From: Halobacteriales archaeon QS_6_71_20
GTDB lineage: Archaea > Halobacteriota > Halobacteria > Halobacteriales > Haloferacaceae
Direction of reading: 5' to 3'
DNA length: 64,000 bases
NCBI GenBank assembly: GCA_003020945.1
Contig: PXRU01000019.1
Coordinates: 1 to 64,000 of the forward strand
Part shown: positions 48,953 through 57,718 of the stretch, one piece after another
Position numbering within the stretch: the stretch's first letter is position 1
Layout of the letters: each line of letters begins with the position of its first letter
The notes under the pieces: model-generated
What the model saw: only the letters and a program-made list of their open reading frames with translations
Databases searched by the model: none
Told to the model about the DNA's origin: nothing
Made by a program: the position numbers and the translations under genes

Positions 48953-50515
48953 ATGTCGGACGGCGACGGGAACGGCGGGACGCGGCGGGGGCGCCCCGAC
49001 CGCGTCGCGCTCGCGGTCGCCGCCGTCGTCGCGCTCGCGCTGCTGGCCCGCTTCGCCCTCCTCGGCGCCCGCCCGTTCCACTGGAGCGAGGGGCGAGTCG
49101 GCTACTGGACGCTCCGCTACCTCGACACCGGCGTCCTCGAATACCGGCCCGTCGCCGGCGGGCCGCTGCTGTACCTCCTCAACCGCTGGGTGTTCGCCGC
49201 CGTCGGCGCCTCCGACGCGACCGCCCGGGGCGTCGTCGCGCTCGGGGGCGGCCTGCTGCCCGCCGCGGCGCTTTTGTTCCGGGGGACGCTGCGCGACGAC
49301 GAGACGGTCGCGCTGGCGGCGCTTCTGGCGGGGTCGCCGCTTCTGATCTACTACTCGCGGTTCCTCCGCGGCGACGTGCTCGCGGCCGGGTTCGGCCTGC
49401 TCGTCGTCGGCGGCGTCGTCCGCCACCGCGACACGGGCGCGCGGTGGCCGATCTACCTCGCCGCGGCGGCGCTGGCGCTGGCGCTGGGCGCCTCCGGCTT
49501 CGCGGTCCTGTACGTCCCGCTGTGGCTCGTCGCCGGCGGGCTCGTCCTCGACGAGGCGCGGGTGCGCGGCGCGCCCGCGGCCGCGCTGGAGCGCGTCGGC
49601 GGCGGCGCGGCGTGGCTCTCGGGGAGCGCCACGCCGCTGGCGCGGGCGCTTTTCGTCTTCCTCGGCGTCGCGCTCCTGCTTTTCGCCCCCCGAAGCGGCG
49701 GCGTCGGTCCGGGCCTGTGGGACCCCTCCACGCTCCCCGCCGCGGTGTCGTTCGCGTTCGTCGAGGCGCCGACACGGTTCGTCGGGCTTCGGCTGGCGGA
49801 GCGCCTCGCGCCGCCGGCCGCCGGGAACCAGTTCGTCCCGGCGGTCGTCGGCTACGCGCGCACGCTCGCGGCGACGGCGTGGCCCGCGCTGGCGTTCGGG
49901 CTCGTCGGCTTCCTCGCGGAGCGCTACCGCGCGGACTCGCGGGGCGTCGTCGCGTTCGGCGGCTACGCCGCCGGCCTCGGGCTGCTCGCGTTCCCGATCG
50001 CCTCGATGGGCGTCGAGCCGTGGACCGTCGTCCACGTCGTCCCCCTGCTGGCGCTGCCGGGCGCAGTCGGACTCGCGTGGGTCGCCCGCGGACTGGGCTC
50101 GCGGGCGCGGGGGGCCGACCCCGACTCCGCGTTCGCGCAGTACGGCCAGCCGTCCGACGACCTCGACCCGATGCTCGCGGCCGCCTCGACCGCGATCGCG
50201 GACAACGAGGGGACGGACGTCCTCTACGTCGGGGACCGCCTCCACACGCGCCGGGCGTACGCGCTCCCGCCGGTCGACGCGGCCGATAGCGACGCGTGGG
50301 GGGCGCGGCTCCCGCTGCAGTGGTACTTCGAGCGGCTCGACGCGGAGGTCGACAGCGCCCGCGCACCCGACGACCTGTCCGCGGACGCGCCGCCGGTCGT
50401 CGTCACCACGCCAGACCGGCGCGTCGCCGTCGCCGCGGCGCTGGACGGCCACCGCCAGTACGACCTGAAGCTGGGGCTGTGGGACCGCAGCGTCGTCGTG
50501 TTCGTCGAGACGTAG
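48953..50515 (+). CDS. Agl23-like (TIGR03663) membrane glycosyltransferase-type protein
   Basis: A 520-aa membrane protein with about 10-12 helices and a soluble C-terminal domain (about 375-520). The N-terminal loop after TM1 holds PFHWSEGRVGYWTLRYLDTGVLEYRPVAGGPLLYLLNRWV, the acidic loop typical of dolichol-phosphate-mannose-dependent GT-C transferases, with a catalytic-type acidic residue. The family is annotated as flippase activity-associated protein Agl23 and is linked to protein glycosylation. No agl cluster is in the window. Confidence 0.85.
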   Translation: MSDGDGNGGTRRGRPDRVALAVAAVVALALLARFALLGARPFHWSEGRVGYWTLRYLDTGVLEYRPVAGGPLLYLLNRWVFAAVGASDATARGVVALGGGLLPAAALLFRGTLRDDETVALAALLAGSPLLIYYSRFLRGDVLAAGFGLLVVGGVVRHRDTGARWPIYLAAAALALALGASGFAVLYVPLWLVAGGLVLDEARVRGAPAAALERVGGGAAWLSGSATPLARALFVFLGVALLLFAPRSGGVGPGLWDPSTLPAAVSFAFVEAPTRFVGLRLAERLAPPAAGNQFVPAVVGYARTLAATAWPALAFGLVGFLAERYRADSRGVVAFGGYAAGLGLLAFPIASMGVEPWTVVHVVPLLALPGAVGLAWVARGLGSRARGADPDSAFAQYGQPSDDLDPMLAAASTAIADNEGTDVLYVGDRLHTRRAYALPPVDAADSDAWGARLPLQWYFERLDAEVDSARAPDDLSADAPPVVVTTPDRRVAVAAALDGHRQYDLKLGLWDRSVVVFVET

Positions 50516-50616
50516 GCGCGCGGCAGGGGCGACGGAGAGTCCTCGTCGGGTCGTTCACGGAGGGCCTCGCCGGCGGGCGGCTCGACGAGCTGGTTGACGG
50601 GTCGGCGTCGCCGGAG

Positions 50617-51573
50617 CTAGCGGAACCCCATCGCCTCGATCTGCTCTTGGTAACGGTTGCGGATGGTGACTTCGGTGACCTGGGCGACGTCGGCGACCTC
50701 GCGCTGGGTTTTCTTCTCGTTACACAGCAGGGAGGCGGCGTAGATGGCGGCGGCCGCAAAGCCCGTCGGCGACTTCCCCGACAGCAGGCCCTGCTCGGCG
50801 GACACGTCGATGATCTCCGTCGCCTTCGCCTGCGTCTCCTCGCTGAGGCCCAGCGCCGACGCGAACCGTGGGACGAACTGCTTGGGGTCGACGGGCTTCA
50901 GCTCCAGGCCGAGCTCCTGGGAGATGTAGCGGTAGGTCCGGCCGATCTCCTTCTGCTCGACGCGGGACACCTCCGCGACCTCGTCGAGCGAGCGGGGGAT
51001 CCCCTCCTGGCGACAGGCGGCGTACAGCGCCGCGGTGGCGACGCCCTCGATGGAGCGCCCCCGGATGAGGTCCTCCTTCAGCGCCCGTCGGTAGATGACG
51101 GAGGCGACCTCCCGAACCGAGCGGGGGACGCCCAGCGCGGAGGCCATGCGGTCGATCTCCGAGAGCGCGAACTGGAGGTTGCGTTCGCCCGCGTCCTTCG
51201 TCCGGATGCGCTCCTGCCACTTCCGCAGCCGGTGCATCTGTGACCGCTTCTCCGAGGAGAGGCTCCGGCCGTAGGCGTCCTTGTCCTTCCAGTCGATGGT
51301 GGTAGTGAGCCCCTTGTCGTGCATCGTCTCCGTCACCGGAGCGCCGACACGCGACTTCGACTGCCGCTCGGAGTGGTTGAACGCCCGCCACTCCGGCCCC
51401 CGGTCGATCTGGCGCTCGTCGAGCACCAGCCCGCAGTCGTCACACACCAACTCCCCCTGGTCCGCGTCCATCACCACGCTGTCGCTGGAACACTCCGGGC
51501 AGGCGAGCGTCTCGTCCGACCGGGTCTCCGACTCCTCGCTCTCACGCTGCCGCTGTCGGCTCGGACCTTCCAT
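50617..51573 (-). CDS. tfb: Transcription initiation factor TFB (TFIIB homologue)
   Basis: Recruits RNA polymerase to TBP-bound promoters. The 318-aa protein has an N-terminal zinc ribbon with Cys25, Cys28, Cys44 and Cys47, then the B-finger region ([31 protein letters not shown]). Two cyclin-like repeats follow at about 117-205 and 210-305, ending in the HTH-like [28 protein letters not shown]. All expected elements are present, so it is a functional member of the haloarchaeal TFB set. It has its own promoter 27 nt upstream. Confidence 0.97.
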   Translation of the reverse strand: MEGPSRQRQRESEESETRSDETLACPECSSDSVVMDADQGELVCDDCGLVLDERQIDRGPEWRAFNHSERQSKSRVGAPVTETMHDKGLTTTIDWKDKDAYGRSLSSEKRSQMHRLRKWQERIRTKDAGERNLQFALSEIDRMASALGVPRSVREVASVIYRRALKEDLIRGRSIEGVATAALYAACRQEGIPRSLDEVAEVSRVEQKEIGRTYRYISQELGLELKPVDPKQFVPRFASALGLSEETQAKATEIIDVSAEQGLLSGKSPTGFAAAAIYAASLLCNEKKTQREVADVAQVTEVTIRNRYQEQIEAMGFR

Positions 51574-51599
51574 TGATAAGTTTTGTGTCGCGGCTCGTG

Positions 51600-51605
51600 T
51601 TTAAG
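51600..51605 (-). promoter_or_regulatory. TATA-like element of tfb
   Basis: TTTAAG (CTTAAA on the coding strand) 27 nt upstream of ATG 51573. Confidence 0.5.
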
Positions 51606-51814
51606 GGTTTCGTCGGTGTCGTTTCCGGGAAACGGCGCTGTCGGCCGCGAAGACGGATGATTTCCGTCGATACCGGGTGTCGGACCGGATCGACAGCTAT
51701 GTAACCCGTTCGCTCCTCCGGCGGACAACAGATCGTCTCGCGTCGCCGGCCACGGCCGCGCCCGCCGCGGCCCCGCTCGCCCGCCGCCCGATAACCACGG
51801 CGTATCCAAAAACG

Positions 51815-51824
51815 CTTTTGTATT
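51815..51824 (+). promoter_or_regulatory. TATA-like element of the 51845 gene
   Basis: CTTTTGTATT, 21-30 nt upstream of ATG 51845; it should also drive the downstream methyltransferase. Confidence 0.45.
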
Positions 51825-51844
51825 ACCGGAACGTCGAACAGTCT

Positions 51845-52258
51845 ATGAGCACGCACGCGACCTCGCGCGTCGGCCGGGCCGTCGAAGCCGCGGAGCCGGT
51901 GGACGCGACGCCGGTCACCCTCGACGCAGACGCCCTGGAGTCGACCGCGCCCGCGGACCTGCGGGAGCTACGGGCGGCGCTCGCCGACGCGGGGTACGTC
52001 CCCGCCGGCGTACGCGTCGAGGCCGACTTCTCGGCGGACTGTTCGATCGAGACGCAGCGGGAGGCCGACCGCCTCCGGTCGCTGCTGCGGGCGACGACCC
52101 ACCTGGGCGCCGGCGAGCTCGTCGTCGAGCCGGGCGCCCTCGCGGCGCCCGCGAAGGTGCGGCCGGCGCTTGCGGCGCTGGCCGAGCGGGCCGAGCGCGA
52201 GGGTGTCTCCCTCACCGTCGACAGCGACGCCCTCGGGGACGACGCGCCCGGCGCCTGA
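51845..52258 (+). CDS. Haloarchaeal conserved protein upstream of a methyltransferase, 137 aa
   Basis: Starts at ATG 51845. The protein has a long helical N-terminus (RVGRAVEAAEPVDATPVTLDADALES, then DLRELRAALADAGYVPAGVRVEADFS), one Cys near residue 62 (SADCSIETQREADRLRSLLRATTHLGAGELVVEPG) and an acidic end. It precedes the methyltransferase by 5 nt, so the two are co-transcribed and may act together in rRNA modification or ribosome assembly. No family identified. Confidence 0.75.
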   Translation: MSTHATSRVGRAVEAAEPVDATPVTLDADALESTAPADLRELRAALADAGYVPAGVRVEADFSADCSIETQREADRLRSLLRATTHLGAGELVVEPGALAAPAKVRPALAALAERAEREGVSLTVDSDALGDDAPGA

Positions 52259-52263
52259 CGCCG

Positions 52264-53061
52264 GTGGCGAGCCGCCGAGCGTTGGAGGGGGAACTGGCCG
52301 TCGTCGCCGGCTTCGCCGATCCGACCGTCGACCTCGAACAGTACCCCACGCCCGCGGATGTCGCCGCCCACGTCGTCCACCTCGCGGACCTCCGCGGCGA
52401 CGTGGCCGACCGGACCGTCGTCGACCTCGGCGCCGGCACCGGGATGTTCGCGCTCGGCGCCGCCCTCCGCGGCGCCCGACGGGTCGTCGGCGTCGAACTG
52501 GACGCCGGCGCGCTCGGCGTCGCCCGCGCCAACGAGCGCCGCGTCGGCGCCCGCACCGACGTCCACTGGGTACACGCCGACGCGACACACCCTCCGCTGA
52601 CCCGCGAGCGACTCGTCGCTACGGGACGAGACGAGTTGGAAGGGGTCGACGCCGACGGAGCCCGGCCGTCCGCCGGCGACGCCGGCACGGTCACCGCGAT
52701 CATGAACCCCCCGTTCGGTGCCCGGACCGGCAACGAGCACGCCGACCGCGCGTTCCTGGCGACGGTCGCGGCGCTCGCGGACGTTTCCTACTCCGTCCAC
52801 AACGAGGGAAGCCGCGAGTTCGTCGAGTCGTTCGCCGCGGACAACGGCGGGACGGTGACGGACGCGTTCGCCGCGACGCTCACCCTCGACCGGACGTACG
52901 CCCACCAGACCGACGAGGCCGCCGACATCGACGCCGAGGCGTTCCGGATCGAGTGGACGCGCGACGCCGGGAGCGCGGACGGCGACGCGTCCGACGCCGC
53001 GGACGAGCCGAGCGAGGCGGGCGATACGGACGGGACCGCAGACGACGGCGGCGACGACTGA
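52264..53061 (+). CDS. METTL5-like rRNA N6-adenine methyltransferase
   Basis: A 265-aa class I SAM-dependent methyltransferase starting at GTG. The N-terminal LEQYPTPADVAAHVVHLAD segment, SAM motif VVDLGAGTGMFALGAALRGA at about 52-71, acidic VELDAGAL, and catalytic NPPFG at residues 148-152 are the METTL5 set. NPPF enzymes methylate the exocyclic amine of adenine. The C-terminal 40 residues are an Asp/Gly-rich tail not needed for the fold. Human METTL5 needs TRMT112, and a Trm112 gene is at 3119-3310. Convergent with the rhomboid gene. Confidence 0.88.
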   Translation: MASRRALEGELAVVAGFADPTVDLEQYPTPADVAAHVVHLADLRGDVADRTVVDLGAGTGMFALGAALRGARRVVGVELDAGALGVARANERRVGARTDVHWVHADATHPPLTRERLVATGRDELEGVDADGARPSAGDAGTVTAIMNPPFGARTGNEHADRAFLATVAALADVSYSVHNEGSREFVESFAADNGGTVTDAFAATLTLDRTYAHQTDEAADIDAEAFRIEWTRDAGSADGDASDAADEPSEAGDTDGTADDGGDD

Positions 53062-53078
53062 CGCTCGGCCGCACCGTC

Positions 53079-54782
53079 TCAGCCGTCCCGACCGCCGTAC
53101 CGCTCCTCCGCCGCCACGCGCACCCGCGTCGGCGCCGTCGCGTTCCCGGTCGAGTCGTTCGCCCCGCCGGCGAGCGCGTACACCGCGCGGCCGTCCCGCT
53201 CGAACGTGAGACCGCCCGCGGCGACCGTCTCGTTCGCCTCCGGGATCGGCGCGCGGACGCTCCGGTTGTCCCCCTCGACCAGCAGTTCGAACCCCGTCTC
53301 GGTGGGGACGACCGAGACGGTCCGGCCCGCGATCCGGGGGTCGGCGACGCTCTCGTTCGACAGGAACGCGAGCCGCGTGTCGCCGTCGTACGACAGCGTC
53401 AGCCGGTAGGCCGGGTCGGCGTCGCCGACGGTCGTCCACCCCCGACGGGTGACCGTGACGACCTCGCGCCAGCCGACCCCGCCGGGCACGACCCGCCGCT
53501 CGCCGGCGAACGCGAGCTGCCCCTTCGAGACGACGGTCGTCCACACCCCGCGGTCGGGGTTGCGCACGACGACGCCGGAGGTGTCGACCGTCGTCGTCTC
53601 GCCGAAGGCGTCGACGTCGACCACCGACACCATCCCGTTCTCGACGCCCTCGGCGTAGGTGACGGTGTAGCCGCGCACCTCGACGGGGTCGCCCGGGAGG
53701 GGGTCGTCGTTCACGGCCGCGAGGTTGACGAACACGGCCGGCCCCGACAGCGTGGCGAGCACGACCAGCAGCGCCGCGGCGGCGCCGCGTCGCGGGGTGA
53801 GCGTCCGCAACGCCCCGCGGACGGAGTCGGCGGCGGGGGCGTCGCGGTCGACCGCGAGCGCCGCGACCGGCACCGCCGCAAGCGCCACGAGCGCGACGCC
53901 GACCCCGCGGTACAGCACGAACGTCTCCCCGCCGCGGAACCAGTACACCGCCCACAGCGCCTGCTCGGTGCCGACAAGCAGCGCGCCGGCCGCGAGCCGG
54001 CGGGGGCGGGGGAGCGCGTCGCCGCGGGCGGCCGCCAGCCACGTCGCCGCCAGGACCCCGAGGAGCAGCCCCAGCGCGTGCCCCTGGATCGCGACGTCGG
54101 CCCACCACGGCGTGACGTACGTCGCGCGACCGGAGGCGACGACGACGGGGTTCGCCAGCGCGCGGTACACTGTCGACACGAGCCCCGACGCCGACAGCGC
54201 GACGACGGTGCCCAGCGGGTAGTACACCAGCGCGGCGCCGACGAACGCGAACACGACGCCCGAGAAGCCGATCACCGGCCCGAGCGCGAACGCGCCCGAG
54301 CAGATGCCGACCGCGACCGCGGCCGCCGGGAACAGCAGGAACGCCCGGACGAACGGATTGTCGCGCGCGGCGCCGAACGACGACGCGCCGCGCCGGCGGG
54401 GGAAATGGCCGACCGCGTACTCGATCACCGGCGCGACCGCGAGCGTCCCGAACAGGTTCCCGAGGAGGTGGCCCGGTCCCGCGTGGGCGAACGGGGAGAC
54501 GACGACGCCCAGCGGCGCGACGTACGTCCACGCCCGGAACGGGACGACGACGGGGCCGTTCCAGTGGCTCCACCCCCCCTGGACGAACAGGTACACCGCG
54601 AGGACGACCCCCGCGGTCGTCAGCGTCCCCCACGGGACGCCGAGCAGCAGCCGGCGTCGGAGGCCCGGCCCGCGGTCCCGGCGGGCGAGGCGGTCGAGCG
54701 CGACCGTCGACGCGACCGCAAGCAGCGCCGCCGCGACGACCGCCGCCCGGGAGACGAGCGCGAGGTCGGGCGCGAAGTTCAC
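53079..54782 (-). CDS. Rhomboid family intramembrane serine protease with C-terminal beta domain
   Basis: A 567-aa membrane protease from GTG 54782. The rhomboid core has HAGPGHLLGNLFG with His105 and Asn109, catalytic Ser174 in VIGFSGVVFAF, and catalytic His235 in VAIQGHALGLLLG. Several further helices follow to about residue 345. The last 220 residues are a soluble, beta-rich domain (VEVRGYTVTYAEGVENGM ... VVSKGQLAFAGERRVVPGGVGWREV ... RVRVAAEERYGG) placed outside the cell. The length is well above typical rhomboids (about 200-300). Confidence 0.9.
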   Translation of the reverse strand: MNFAPDLALVSRAAVVAAALLAVASTVALDRLARRDRGPGLRRRLLLGVPWGTLTTAGVVLAVYLFVQGGWSHWNGPVVVPFRAWTYVAPLGVVVSPFAHAGPGHLLGNLFGTLAVAPVIEYAVGHFPRRRGASSFGAARDNPFVRAFLLFPAAAVAVGICSGAFALGPVIGFSGVVFAFVGAALVYYPLGTVVALSASGLVSTVYRALANPVVVASGRATYVTPWWADVAIQGHALGLLLGVLAATWLAAARGDALPRPRRLAAGALLVGTEQALWAVYWFRGGETFVLYRGVGVALVALAAVPVAALAVDRDAPAADSVRGALRTLTPRRGAAAALLVVLATLSGPAVFVNLAAVNDDPLPGDPVEVRGYTVTYAEGVENGMVSVVDVDAFGETTTVDTSGVVVRNPDRGVWTTVVSKGQLAFAGERRVVPGGVGWREVVTVTRRGWTTVGDADPAYRLTLSYDGDTRLAFLSNESVADPRIAGRTVSVVPTETGFELLVEGDNRSVRAPIPEANETVAAGGLTFERDGRAVYALAGGANDSTGNATAPTRVRVAAEERYGGRDG

Positions 54783-54898
54783 ACCGACGCTGTGGCCGGG
54801 GTCCACTTGACCGTGCCGCCGCGGCGGCGCGGATCGGTACGTCGAGCGCCGCGGGGACGCCGTCGGCGCCACCCGGGTCGCGCCCGCGGTCGCCGGGG

Positions 54899-56293
54899 TC
54901 AGCCCTCGCGCTCCAGTTCGTCCACGATCGGCCGCACCTTCGGCTGGAGTTCGTCCCACTCGGCCTCGGGGTCGGAGTCGCCGACGATGCCGTTGCCGGC
55001 GAAAAGCACCGCCTCGCGGCCGCCGGCGACGCCCGAGCGGATGCCGACCGCGAACTCGCCGTCGCCGGCGGCGTCGAACCAGCCCACCGGGGAGGCGTAC
55101 CAGCCGCGGTCGAACGTCTCCGTCCCGTCGATGGTCGACAGCGCCGCCGACAGCGGGAGCCCGCCGACCGCCGGCGTCGGGTGCAGCGCCTCCACGAGTT
55201 CGAGGACGTGGGTGTCCCCGTCGAGAACGGCGGTGATCGGTGTCTGGAGGTGCTGGATGTTCGTCAGCTTCCGGACGCCCTGCTCGCCCTCGCCGACGGT
55301 GCCGAACGCGTCGAGCTGCTCGCAGACGGTGTCGACGACGAGCCGCTGTTCGTGCTGGAGCTTCTCGGACTCCAGCAGCGACCGGGCGTGCTCGGCGTCG
55401 GCCTCGGGGGTGTCGCCGCGGGGCATCGACCCCGCCAGCGCCTCCGTCTCGACCACCTCTCCCTCCCGGCGAACCAGCCGCTCGGGCGGCGGGCCGAAGA
55501 AGCCGTCGCCGTCGGTCGGCTGGACGAGGAAGCGGTAACACTCCGGGTACGTCCGGCGGAGGCGCCCCAGCGTGTCGGGGATGTCCACCTCCGACGCGAG
55601 GTCGACCCTGAGTGCCGTCGCCAGCACCGTCTTCAGCAGGTCGCCGTCGCGGATGCGGTCGACCACGCTCGACACCTGCTCGACCCACTCCGCCCGGTCG
55701 ACGAGCCACTCCGTGCCGGCGACGCCGGGCTTCTCGCCGAAGGGTCGCATCATCGGGAGGTCGTCGACCCGATCGCGAGCGTCCGAGAGCGCCGCCTCCG
55801 CGGCCGCGGCGTCGGCGTCGGGGCCGTAGCGGTTCACCGTGAGGTACGTGCCGTCCTCGGCGCGGGTGAGCTGGACCGCCGGGAGCGTGAAGCAGGCGGC
55901 CGGGAAGCCGGCCCACGCGCCGTCGGGCTCGTGGTCGGGGCCGAACGAGAGGCCGCCGAACACGCGGGGGCGCGTCGCCGCCGGCCCCTCGTGGTCGACC
56001 GTCGCGAACAGCGCGCCGGCCTCGGCCCGCAGCGACTCGAAGCGGTCGGCGCCGTCGGCCGCCGGCGACCCGCCGTCACGGGAGTCGGCGGCGGAACCGG
56101 CGACGAGGCGTGCGGCCGCGCCGCCGCCGACCACCTCCAGCCCGTCCGGGGCCGCCCAGTGGACCCGGTGGCGGTCCCCGGCCGCGAGAAACGATCCGAA
56201 CGAGACGTCCGCCACCTCACAGCTCCGACTGACGAGCGCCGCGTCGGCGTCGGGACGCAGCGCCGCCCGCGCCTCGCCGTCCGGCGGGTTCAT
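54899..56293 (-). CDS. menF: Isochorismate synthase
   Basis: Converts chorismate to isochorismate, the entry step of menaquinone synthesis. The 464-aa chain from ATG 56293 carries the chorismate-binding enzyme region at about 200-460. Conserved blocks are KTVLATALRVDL, VETEALAGSMPRGDTPEAD (active-site Glu and Gly), KLQHEQRLVVDTV, HLQTPITAVL, ALHPTPAVGGLP and FDRGWYASPVGWF with FAVGIRSGV and LFAGNGIVGDSDPEAEWDE. The N-terminal 190 residues are a less conserved domain. No other men gene is nearby. Confidence 0.92.
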   Translation of the reverse strand: MNPPDGEARAALRPDADAALVSRSCEVADVSFGSFLAAGDRHRVHWAAPDGLEVVGGGAAARLVAGSAADSRDGGSPAADGADRFESLRAEAGALFATVDHEGPAATRPRVFGGLSFGPDHEPDGAWAGFPAACFTLPAVQLTRAEDGTYLTVNRYGPDADAAAAEAALSDARDRVDDLPMMRPFGEKPGVAGTEWLVDRAEWVEQVSSVVDRIRDGDLLKTVLATALRVDLASEVDIPDTLGRLRRTYPECYRFLVQPTDGDGFFGPPPERLVRREGEVVETEALAGSMPRGDTPEADAEHARSLLESEKLQHEQRLVVDTVCEQLDAFGTVGEGEQGVRKLTNIQHLQTPITAVLDGDTHVLELVEALHPTPAVGGLPLSAALSTIDGTETFDRGWYASPVGWFDAAGDGEFAVGIRSGVAGGREAVLFAGNGIVGDSDPEAEWDELQPKVRPIVDELEREG

Positions 56294-56389
56294 TACCGCC
56301 GGTAGGTGCGGGGCGCTCTTTACGCCGTTGGTTTCGACGACCGCCGCCGGTCGGCTCCGGCCGTCGGTCGGGGTCGCCCTCCTTCCGGG

Positions 56390-56542
56390 CGGCTCGGCCC
56401 TCGACCTCGCTGCCGTCCGTCGAGGTGTTTCCCGCTTCGCTCGCTCGGCTCGGTCCAACTGTAGACGGCTCGGCCCTTCGGACCTCGCCGTCGTCCTTCG
56501 AGCCCTCCCTCGCTACGCTCGGTCGGGCTCGCACTAACTGTA
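56390..56542 (-). repeat. Imperfect tandem duplication of a gene 3' end
   Basis: Unit A (56390-56463, 74 nt) and unit B (56466-56542, 77 nt) both begin CGGCTCGGCCC and end AACTGTA, with related sequence (CCTCG, CCGTC, GCTCG blocks) between. The end of unit B contains the last two codons and stop of the molybdopterin oxidoreductase, so the copy extends from the gene tail into the spacer. Similarity is visible but imperfect. Confidence 0.6.
56499..56531 (+). repeat. TCGCTNCGCTC hairpin, copy 6
   Basis: Perfect arms CGAGCCC (56499-56505) and GGGCTCG (56525-56531) enclose a loop that contains TCGCTACGCTC (56510-56520). It lies just past the stop of the molybdopterin oxidoreductase, inside unit B of the tandem duplication. 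Confidence 0.65.
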
Positions 56543-57136
56543 CCGCTCCTCGTTCCACGGGTTCGCGGTGTCGGAGTAGCCCCGCTTCTCCCAGTAGCCG
56601 CGCTCCGGTTCGGTGAGGAACTCGACGCCGGTGACCCACTTCGCGCCCTTGTACGCGTACTTGTGGGGCGTGACGACCCGCAGGGGACCGCCGTGGTCGT
56701 CCGGGAGCCGCTCGCCCCCGTGGTCGTACACGAACATGACCTCCTCGCGGTCGCACGCCGCGAGCGGGAGGTCGGTCGTGTAGCCGTCGAGCGCGTGGAA
56801 CATGACCCACTCGGCGTCGTCGCGGACGCCGACGCGGTCGGCGAGTTCGGGGAAGGTGACGCCGGTGAACTCGCAGTCGAACTTCGACCAGCCGGTGACG
56901 CAGTGGAAGTCCTGCCGCTGGGTGTCGGCGGGCAGTTCGCGGAACTCGTCGTAGCCGAGCGACAGCTCCTCCTCGACGGCGCCCCATACCTCGAACCGCC
57001 AGTCGTCGCGGGTCCAGTCCGGCGTCCCCGACTTCGAGAGGACGGGGAAGCGGTCCGTCTTCCGCTGCCCCGGCGGCAGGCGCTCCTCGCCGAACTCCTC
57101 GAAGAGGTCCGTCCGGTCGGTGAGCTCGCTGCTCAT
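56534..57136 (-). CDS. Molybdopterin-dependent oxidoreductase (sulfite oxidase fold)
   Basis: A 200-aa cytoplasmic protein of the SUOX/YedY superfamily core. The molybdenum ligand Cys79 lies in DFHCVTGWSKFDCEFTGV, followed by the VMFHALDGYTTDLPLAAC and ERLPDDHGGPLRVVTPHKYAYKGAKWVTGVEFL segments that bind the pterin. There is no Tat signal, so unlike sulfite oxidase or YedY it should be cytoplasmic. Substrate is unknown; such small forms are widespread in haloarchaea. Confidence 0.9.
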   Translation of the reverse strand: MSSELTDRTDLFEEFGEERLPPGQRKTDRFPVLSKSGTPDWTRDDWRFEVWGAVEEELSLGYDEFRELPADTQRQDFHCVTGWSKFDCEFTGVTFPELADRVGVRDDAEWVMFHALDGYTTDLPLAACDREEVMFVYDHGGERLPDDHGGPLRVVTPHKYAYKGAKWVTGVEFLTEPERGYWEKRGYSDTANPWNEERYS

Positions 57137-57293
57137 ACCACACGCACGCGCCGGGGTCACCTGAGACTGTCGCCTTCGGCGGGCGACTCGGCGCGCTCGA
57201 TTGCGGATCGACACAACTCCGATTAGATATTCTGAAACCAAACTGCTCTATCGGCGAACGTCGGTTTCCGGAGTCGCAAACGATCCCCGCAGG

Positions 57294-57302
57294 TTTTAAA
57301 TA
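57294..57302 (+). promoter_or_regulatory. TATA box of the RHH gene
   Basis: TTTTAAATA, 25-33 nt upstream of ATG 57327, one of the best matches to the consensus here. Confidence 0.65.
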
Positions 57303-57326
57303 CTGCGTCCGTCAACCCCCGCGTAG

Positions 57327-57542
57327 ATGCCGACAGTCGAGATCACCGTCCCGGAGCACCTCGAGATGCAGATCGCTCAGATGGTCGAGCAGGGTGAGTT
57401 CGTCACCCGGGAGGAGGCGATCGAGGAGCTGATCTCCACGGGGATGAAGGCGTACAAAACGAGCGGCCCGCAGGACAGCGAGGCGGAGCCGGGGTTCGAG
57501 GACGACGGGATGATGGGCCACGACGACGAGTACGTCTTCTGA
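57327..57542 (+). CDS. Ribbon-helix-helix protein, 71 aa
   Basis: Residues 1-45 form a CopG-like ribbon-helix-helix: strand PTVEITVPEHLEMQI, helix AQMVEQGEFVTREEAIEELISTGMKAY. The second half is an acidic disordered tail with GMMGHDDEYVF. RHH proteins bind DNA as dimers; no partner toxin is present, so this is not an obvious antitoxin. A haloarchaea-restricted family by appearance. Confidence 0.82.
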   Translation: MPTVEITVPEHLEMQIAQMVEQGEFVTREEAIEELISTGMKAYKTSGPQDSEAEPGFEDDGMMGHDDEYVF

Positions 57543-57718
57543 GTCTCGCGTCGGCGACGCCGACCCGGCCCGGCCGGCCCGGTCCCCGCCATCGTCGTGT
57601 CCTCCCGCCCCCGCTTGCTCCTCCGACCGCCGGATCCGCGGCCGCTCGCCGCGCCTCTGGGGGCTGTGCGACCGAGCCACGAACAACGCTTAACCGGGAG
57701 AGTCGCCAAGCGGCGCGT

